A stretch of 64,000 nt of DNA, from positions 4,220,144 to 4,284,143 of the forward strand of contig NC_009380.1 in the NCBI RefSeq assembly GCF_000016425.1, given 5' to 3'. Positions 59,595-64,000 of the stretch are shown piece by piece. Origin of the DNA: Salinispora tropica CNB-440 (GTDB lineage: Bacteria; Actinomycetota; Actinomycetes; Mycobacteriales; Micromonosporaceae). Position 1 is the stretch's first letter; each line of letters starts with the position of its first letter. The translations under genes were made by a program, and so were the position numbers. The notes beneath the pieces were generated by a model that saw only the letters and a list, made by a program, of their open reading frames with translations, was not told the origin of the DNA and ran no database searches.

Positions 59595-60941
59595 GTGACC
59601 GAAATCCCGCGCCGGGCCGTCTCCCGGACCGCCAAGCTCGCCGCTCTGCCGCTCGGCTTCGCCGGCCGGACCGTCCTCGGCGTGGGCAAGCGCGTCACTG
59701 GGCTCGCCTCTGACGTGGTTTCCGCGGAGATCCAGCAACGTACCGCCGAACAGCTCTTCAGCGTTCTCGGGCAGCTCAAGGGCGGCGCGATGAAGTTCGG
59801 CCAGGCGTTGTCGGTCTTCGAGGCGGCGCTTCCCGAGGAGATGGCCGCCCCCTACCGGCAGGCGCTGACCAAACTCCAGGAGGCTGCACCACCGCTGCCC
59901 GCCGCCTCCGTACACCGGGTACTCGCCGAGCAGCTCGGCCCGGACTGGCGGGACCGGTTCGTGGAGTTCGACGACACGCCGGTCGCCGCCGCCAGCATCG
60001 GGCAGGTGCACCGCGCGCGATGGCGGGAGCCGGGATACGACGCTACCGGCGCGCCGCACACCCGCGACGTGGCGATCAAGATTCAGTATCCAGGTGCGGG
60101 TGAGGCCCTGCTCACCGACCTCAAGCAGCTCTCCCGGCTCGGTGGGATGTTCCGAGCGATCCAGCCAGGGCTGGACATCAAGCCACTCCTCACGGAGCTA
60201 CGTGAACGAATCACCGAGGAGCTCGACTACGAGCTGGAGGCCGAGTCGCAGCGCGCCTTCGCCACGGCGTACGCGGACGACCCGGAGATCTACATCCCGA
60301 CCGTGGTCGCCGCGTCGCCGCGGGTCCTCGTAACCGATTGGGTCGAGGGGACGCCACTGTCGCAGATCATTCGGGAGGGCTCCGAACAAGAGCGGAACGA
60401 GGCAGGCCGGTTGATGGCCACCCTGCACCTCTCCGCGCCGATGCGGGCCGGGCTACTCCACGCCGACCCACACCCGGGTAACTTCCGGCTACTGCCCGAC
60501 GGTCGGCTTGGGGTGGTCGACTTCGGCGCGGTTGCCCGGCTACCCGAAGGGACGCCCGAGCCGATCGGCCGCATCGCCGGACTGGCCTTGCGGGGCGACG
60601 CCGACGAGGTGATGACCGGCCTGCGTGACGAGGGCTTCGTCAGCAACAGCGAGGCGATCGACGGTCCGGCGCTACTGGACTTCCTCCAGCCGATGCTGGA
60701 GCCGGTCGCCGCCGAGGAATTCCGGTTCACCCGGGCCTGGCTGCGGGCCGAGGCGACCCGCCTGGCCAGCCCTCGCTCGCCCGCATACCAGCTCAGTCGA
60801 CACCTCAACCTGCCCCCGTCGTACCTGCTGATCCACCGGGTCACGCTCGGTTCGATCGGGGTGCTCTGCCAGTTGGAGGCGAAGGCGCCGTACCGGGGAA
60901 TCCTGGAGCGCTGGCTGCCCGGCTTCGCCCCGGCCGCGTGA
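59595..60941 (+). CDS. ABC1/UbiB-family atypical kinase
   Basis: A 448-residue kinase-like protein (Rv3197-like). The KxGQ motif is MKFGQALSVFEAALPEE, the Ala-rich nucleotide loop is PVAAASIGQVH, the invariant Lys is in DVAIKIQYPG, and the catalytic DPHPGNFRLL plus VVDFGAVARL follow. UbiB-type proteins act in lipid or quinone homeostasis by ATPase or kinase activity; here the substrate is unknown. Mycobacterial Rv3197 is reported to contribute to macrolide resistance in the whiB7 neighbourhood. GTG start. Confidence 0.92.
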   Translation: MTEIPRRAVSRTAKLAALPLGFAGRTVLGVGKRVTGLASDVVSAEIQQRTAEQLFSVLGQLKGGAMKFGQALSVFEAALPEEMAAPYRQALTKLQEAAPPLPAASVHRVLAEQLGPDWRDRFVEFDDTPVAAASIGQVHRARWREPGYDATGAPHTRDVAIKIQYPGAGEALLTDLKQLSRLGGMFRAIQPGLDIKPLLTELRERITEELDYELEAESQRAFATAYADDPEIYIPTVVAASPRVLVTDWVEGTPLSQIIREGSEQERNEAGRLMATLHLSAPMRAGLLHADPHPGNFRLLPDGRLGVVDFGAVARLPEGTPEPIGRIAGLALRGDADEVMTGLRDEGFVSNSEAIDGPALLDFLQPMLEPVAAEEFRFTRAWLRAEATRLASPRSPAYQLSRHLNLPPSYLLIHRVTLGSIGVLCQLEAKAPYRGILERWLPGFAPAA

Positions 60942-60947
60942 TGCGAT

Positions 60948-60983
60948 GACGGGCGCGTCCGGTGGTAACCGGACGCGCCCGTC
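60948..60983 (+). terminator. Terminator of the ABC1 kinase gene
   Basis: A perfect 15-bp stem (GACGGGCGCGTCCGG / CCGGACGCGCCCGTC) with a 6-nt loop, 6 bp after the stop. Confidence 0.85.
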
Positions 60984-61001
60984 GCAGCGGTATCAGCTAA
61001 C

Positions 61002-61032
61002 GGCCCGCTCCCACCCGAAGGGGGAGCGGGCC
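61002..61032 (-). terminator. Terminator of the whiB7-side transcript
   Basis: An 11-bp stem (GGCCCGCTCCC / GGGAGCGGGCC) with a 9-nt loop, directly beyond the end of the small ORF that follows whiB7. It probably ends the minus-strand transcript. Confidence 0.6.
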
Positions 61033-61038
61033 CGCTGC

Positions 61039-61221
61039 CTAAACGATGCCCGACTCGCGCGCCGACCGCCTGTGGGCGGCCATGGCGACGGTACGGGCGG
61101 AGCGATAAGCCTCAGTGCTCGTGGTGGTGCGACCGGCCTGAGGCCGGAGCATTCGAGCCCTCGACAACGCTTCGTTCAGTAATTGCAGTTCAATGTTGCT
61201 CGACAGGTGGAGCATCGTCAT
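61039..61221 (-). CDS. Candidate 60-residue protein downstream of whiB7
   Basis: The reading frame from ATG 61221 (or 61215) encodes a helical, basic peptide starting MTMLHLSSNIELQLLNEALS and ending RRSARESGIV, with a regular heptad pattern in the first part. The frame stays open to a terminator, and no other gene fills this gap. Shine-Dalgarno is weak and codon bias moderate, so it is plausible but unproven. No family recognised. Confidence 0.45.
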   Translation of the reverse strand: MTMLHLSSNIELQLLNEALSRARMLRPQAGRTTTSTEAYRSARTVAMAAHRRSARESGIV

Positions 61222-61279
61222 CAACTTTCTCGCGGCCGGCGCGAACACCGGCGAAGGGGTTGAACGGATCGGGTTGTTG

Positions 61280-61642
61280 TCAGGCTGCCAGCCGGACCGC
61301 GTCACGCCGGGCCAGCCCAGTGGCCTCCAGACGCGCCTCGGCCTCGACCCGGAGCGTGGCGTCTCGGGCGACATCTTCCTTACGTGGACGGCCTCGGGGC
61401 CGCTTCCGCGGGACCACCGCGCCACGCTCGAAGATCTCGCCACCCCAGACGCCCCAGGGCTCGGCCCGCTCCACCGCGCCGGCGAGGCACTCGACGCGCA
61501 GCGGGCAGTCCCCGCAGAGCGACTTGGCCACCTCAAGCTCGGGGGGCGACTCGGAGAACCACAGGTCGGGGTCGAACTTCCGGCAAGGCAGGTTCGCCTC
61601 CAGCTCGACATTCAGGTCGAGTGGGGCCAACGCCAGACTCAT
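61280..61642 (-). CDS. whiB7: WhiB7 antibiotic-resistance regulator
   Basis: A 120-residue WhiB protein that activates intrinsic resistance genes. Cluster ligands are Cys20, Cys43, Cys46 and Cys52; GVWGG is at 64-68; and the C-terminal AT-hook RKRPRGRPRK (79-88) is diagnostic of WhiB7, which binds AT-rich DNA next to the -35 element. The mRNA has a long leader with an upstream ORF, a regulatory hairpin and a terminator (61706-62026), so expression is likely controlled by ribosome-targeting drugs through attenuation. uvrD2 is upstream on the same strand, as in mycobacteria. Confidence 0.97.
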   Translation of the reverse strand: MSLALAPLDLNVELEANLPCRKFDPDLWFSESPPELEVAKSLCGDCPLRVECLAGAVERAEPWGVWGGEIFERGAVVPRKRPRGRPRKEDVARDATLRVEAEARLEATGLARRDAVRLAA

Positions 61643-61705
61643 TGCCCGGTCACCTCTCTCTCACTTCGATCTCTTGGATCGCACTTCCGACATACTTCGA
61701 CGGGA

Positions 61706-61749
61706 CAAAAACAAAGGCCGCGGATCCCGGTATGCGGGTTCCGCGGCCT
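61706..61749 (-). terminator. Attenuator (intrinsic terminator) in the whiB7 leader
   Basis: On the minus strand AGGCCGCGG (61749-61741) pairs with CCGCGGCCT (61723-61715), enclosing a CCCG/CGGG inner stem, and is followed directly by TTGTTTTTG. A U-rich tail is rare among the hairpins of this window and marks this as a true Rho-independent terminator within the leader. Confidence 0.85.
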
Positions 61750-61792
61750 CGAGGTGAGCCGGTGGTCTGTATCAGACCGGTCTACCTCGAGG
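61747..61792 (-). promoter_or_regulatory. Hairpin overlapping uORF stop and attenuator arm
   Basis: Minus-strand CCTCGAGGT (61792-61784) pairs with ACCTCGAGG (61755-61747), with an inner CCGGT/ACCGG stem. The uORF stop TGA (61774-61772) is in its loop. Its 3' arm shares three nucleotides (61747-61749) with the terminator's 5' arm, so the two structures compete. Confidence 0.7.
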
Positions 61793-62026
61793 TGGAACAC
61801 CGCGGACGTCCGTGCGCCGCTTGGCGCTATCAACGCCCTTGCCCGTGACACCACTGGTCTCCTGGTTTCCGAACGGTGCCAGCGTGAGAGTCAGCTCGGC
61901 CTGAACCTCGGCCTGGTGCACCTGCGGAACCGACGGTCGCGCAGTGATGAGGGCCACCTGGACGGCCGGCAGGGAAGCGGTGGCAGCAGGCAGCACCATC
62001 GGACGCGCGTTGCGGTAGATCTCCAT
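61772..62026 (-). CDS. whiB7 upstream ORF (84 codons)
   Basis: ATG 62026 has a strong GGGAGGTGG 5 nt upstream. The product starts MEIYRNARPMVLPAATASLP and ends RRTDVRGVPPRGRPV; it looks like a regulatory peptide rather than an enzyme. The stop codon falls inside the leader hairpin preceding the attenuator, so ribosome position during and after uORF translation can set the competing structures. whiB7 uORFs are known in Mycobacterium and Streptomyces. Confidence 0.75.
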   Translation of the reverse strand: MEIYRNARPMVLPAATASLPAVQVALITARPSVPQVHQAEVQAELTLTLAPFGNQETSGVTGKGVDSAKRRTDVRGVPPRGRPV

Positions 62027-62113
62027 TGGGGCCACCTCCCTGACTCTTCTCGTGCCGACCGAATCACGCCCGTGAGCAGCTCGAATGCCGCCGCTCACGA
62101 GGTATGTCCCGAG

Positions 62114-62142
62114 GCTATGCCGCACCCGGGGGCGAGGGCAAA
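62114..62142 (-). promoter_or_regulatory. Candidate WhiB7-autoregulated promoter
   Basis: Minus-strand TTTGCC (62142-62137) and CATAGC (62119-62114) are 17 bp apart. Just upstream lies the AT-rich CTAAATTCG, overlapping the uvrD2 stop codon, in the position where WhiB7's AT-hook binds. The predicted start near 62107 gives a leader of about 465 nt. Confidence 0.5.
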
Positions 62143-62147
62143 CGAAT

Positions 62148-64000
62148 TTAGGGCAAGATTTTGAAAGTTCTCTCCGGGCAGACCTCGTCCACCGTCGCGC
62201 CAGCTACCAGGGCCAGCACCGCCTCCCCGTAGAGCCCCAGCTTCCGGGAACCGATTCCCGCGATCGCGGTGAGGTCGCGGGGCTGCTGCGGGCGCCGCTC
62301 CGCCAACGCGACCAATGTCGCGTCGGTGAACACCACGTAGTCTGGTACCCGCTGGCCGCCGGCCACCCGACGCCGCCACTCGCCCAGCCGCCCGTGCAGC
62401 TCCTTGTCCATGTCGGATGGACAGGCGGTGCAGCGGCCCAGCTTACGCTCCGCGCCGGCGAGAAGAGTTGTACCGCAGACCCGGCAGGAGACGATCTGGG
62501 TACGCCGACGCTCGGTCCGCCGTACCCCGCTCGCGCCAGCCCGCACACTGGTGCCGGAGGAGTCCAGCCGGGGCAGGAAGCGACAGGGCCGCCGAGGACG
62601 CCCTCCCGGTGAGCGAGCTGAGGCGTACGACAACCAGAGCCACTCCCGAGCCCGGGTGATGCCCACGTAGAGCAACCGGCGCTCCTCCTCCACCTGCTCC
62701 GGTGTCTTCGCGTAGGTGGTGGGCAGGGTGCCCTCGGCGAGGCCGACCAGGAAGACGGCATCCCACTCCAGACCCTTCGCCGAATGCAGCGAGGCGAGTG
62801 TCACGCCCTCGACCGTCGGCACGTGCTGCGCGGCGGCGCGCCGGGCCAGCTCGTCGGTGAAGTCGGCCAGCGTGGCCGGCCGCTCGACCGCGGCGGCCGG
62901 CCCGATCGGCAGCACCGGGGCGTTGGCGGCGTACTCCTCGGCGAGCTGGACCAGGGCGGCGAGGGCCGCCCACCGTTCCCGGGCAGCCCCACCGGCTGGC
63001 GGTGTATCCGGTGCCCAGCCCACCGCGGCCAACGCCTCGACCACGGCCGCCGGCAGCGGGGTTCCACCGGGAAGGGAACGGGTGGCGGCGCGCAGCGCAA
63101 CCATCGCCTGCCGTACCTCGACGCGCTCGAAGAACCGCTCCGCGCCCTGCACCTGGTACGGCACCTCGGCCTCGGTCAGCGCCTCCTCGTACGCCTCGGA
63201 CTGCGCGTTGGTCCGAAACAGCACGGCGATCTCCCGGGCCGGTGTGCCGGCGTCCACCAGGGCACGGCAGCGGGCGGCGACGGCGGCGGCCTCGGCCGGC
63301 TCGTCGGTGAAGATCCGTAACTCGGGCTCGGGGCCCGGCGGGCGCTGGCCGACCAGCTCCAGCCGAAGCCGCGCCTCGGCGCCCCGGGCCGGTGCGATGA
63401 CCGAGTTGGCCAGCCCGACCACCTGAGGGGTGGAGCGATAGTCGCGCACCAGACGGACCACCGTCGCACCACGGTACCGACGGGGGAAGTCGACCAGGTA
63501 GGACGAGGTCGCACCGGTGAACGAGTAGATCGTCTGGCTTGCGTCACCCACCACCGTCAGGTCGTCTCCGCCACCGAGCCACGCCTCCAGCAGCCGCTGC
63601 TGGAGCGGGTTGACGTCCTGGTACTCGTCGACGACGAAGTGCCGGTACTGGGCGCGTACCTGGTCGGCCACGTCCGGGTGGTCTTCGATTCCCCAGATCG
63701 CGGCACGCAGCATGTCCTCGAAATCGATCACCCCACCGGCGCGTTTTGCCTTCTCGTACGCGGCGAAGACATCGGCCACCCTCGCCGGCTCGTACGGGGT
63801 GTCCCGCAGCGCCCGGGCAGCCGCGACCACGTACTCCCCGGGCTCGACCAGGGACGACTTCGCCCACTCGATCTCGCCCGCGAGGTCCCGGACACCGGCC
63901 CGGTCGGAGCGGATCCCGACCTTCGCCGCGGCGAGGGTGACCAGCCGGACCTTGCTGTCCAGCAGTTCGGGCATCGCCCGACCGGCGAGCAGCCGGGGCG
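62148..64000 (-). CDS. uvrD2: ATP-dependent DNA helicase UvrD2 (5' end outside window)
   Basis: The C-terminal 617 residues of a superfamily-1 helicase. The frame is open to the window edge (residues PRLLAGRAMPELLDSK precede the first internal Met), so the start and Walker A lie beyond 64000. Visible are DEYQDVNPLQQ (motif II), GDASQTIYSFTGA (motif III), TLASLHSAKGLEWDAVFLVGL (motif V) and LYVGITRARE (motif VI). Then comes a CRVCGTTL...CTACP tetracysteine and an HRDC domain (about last 80 residues), the combination that defines UvrD2. It works in DNA repair/replication and is essential in mycobacteria. Confidence 0.96.
   Translation of the reverse strand, partial: PRLLAGRAMPELLDSKVRLVTLAAAKVGIRSDRAGVRDLAGEIEWAKSSLVEPGEYVVAAARALRDTPYEPARVADVFAAYEKAKRAGGVIDFEDMLRAAIWGIEDHPDVADQVRAQYRHFVVDEYQDVNPLQQRLLEAWLGGGDDLTVVGDASQTIYSFTGATSSYLVDFPRRYRGATVVRLVRDYRSTPQVVGLANSVIAPARGAEARLRLELVGQRPPGPEPELRIFTDEPAEAAAVAARCRALVDAGTPAREIAVLFRTNAQSEAYEEALTEAEVPYQVQGAERFFERVEVRQAMVALRAATRSLPGGTPLPAAVVEALAAVGWAPDTPPAGGAARERWAALAALVQLAEEYAANAPVLPIGPAAAVERPATLADFTDELARRAAAQHVPTVEGVTLASLHSAKGLEWDAVFLVGLAEGTLPTTYAKTPEQVEEERRLLYVGITRAREWLWLSYASARSPGGRPRRPCRFLPRLDSSGTSVRAGASGVRRTERRRTQIVSCRVCGTTLLAGAERKLGRCTACPSDMDKELHGRLGEWRRRVAGGQRVPDYVVFTDATLVALAERRPQQPRDLTAIAGIGSRKLGLYGEAVLALVAGATVDEVCPERTFKILP

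Larger units (their letters stand above)
61643..62147 (-). promoter_or_regulatory. whiB7 leader region
   Basis: 505 bp between uvrD2 and whiB7: promoter candidate (62114-62142), upstream ORF (62026-61772), hairpin spanning the uORF stop (61792-61747), terminator (61749-61706), and about 60 nt to the whiB7 start, with GAGAGAGGTGA as its ribosome site. Confidence 0.85.

Noticed and set aside
1..64000. Mobile elements, CRISPR arrays, prophage, natural-product clusters
   Set aside because: No transposase, integrase, repeat-spacer array, phage structural gene or biosynthetic megasynthase is visible, and composition is uniform throughout.

Overview
This is a gene-dense, very GC-rich stretch of ordinary chromosome from an actinomycete. 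The family is probably Micromonosporaceae, and the look is of a Salinispora or Micromonospora relative; that assignment is inferred, not tested. The evidence is strong third-position GC bias, many GTG starts, frequent 4-bp ATGA/GTGA gene overlaps, three WhiB proteins, a fused Kgd-type 2-oxoglutarate enzyme, nickel superoxide dismutase with its partner peptidase, a SigH/SigR-RsrA pair, PdtaS, SRAP and UvrD2. I see no insertion sequence, prophage, CRISPR array, rRNA or natural-product cluster.

Left part (1-24.1 kb): a minus-strand lipid/envelope block (CutA, PlsC-like acyltransferase, patatin, glycosyltransferase), then an HtrA-type protease next to an OmpR-type two-component pair, an ABC exporter, kgd, a DUF6104 micro-gene and the pta-ackA operon. 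These are followed by a quinone-oxidoreductase-like gene, malic enzyme, divergent sodX/sodN, an RsbW-like protein with a degenerate N-box, a diacylglycerol-kinase-like enzyme and a WhiB1-type regulator.

Middle part (24.1-44 kb): a four-gene assimilatory sulfur operon (sulfite reductase, 52-aa zinc ribbon, cysH, CbiX-like chelatase) whose genes all overlap; then a membrane glycosyltransferase, PdtaS, a SIS-domain isomerase, a TPR protein, and a divergent MFS-pump/TetR pair with two matching operator-like sites. Next come a stand-alone biotin carrier protein, a 24-codon gene resembling ribosomal protein bL37, rsrA-sigH, a second WhiB, SRAP, aroA, rsgA and hisN. The order WhiB1 - PdtaS - biotin carrier - anti-sigma - SigH - SRAP - aroA - rsgA resembles the M. 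tuberculosis Rv3219-Rv3228 region, with the sulfur operon inserted.

Right part (44-64 kb): transporter and glycosyltransferase genes, purC-prs, and two identical initiator tRNA-fMet genes, each with its own terminator. Then UPF0182, a PDZ/Lon-like protease, a DUF2342 metalloprotease, a YgjP-type metallopeptidase, a DUF5679 zinc-ribbon micro-gene with a structured leader, an orphan ThiF-like protein, an ABC1 kinase, whiB7 and uvrD2 (running off the right edge). This resembles the Rv3193c-Rv3198c region. whiB7 has a long leader with a candidate 84-codon upstream ORF, a hairpin in which that ORF ends, and a terminator with a T-rich tail overlapping that hairpin: a readable attenuation switch.

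The most interesting non-textbook signals are the whiB7 leader, a possible second SigH isoform driven by an autoregulatory promoter, the paired TetR operators, the micro-genes, and the structured leader before DUF5679. I did not find a wholly new multi-gene system.
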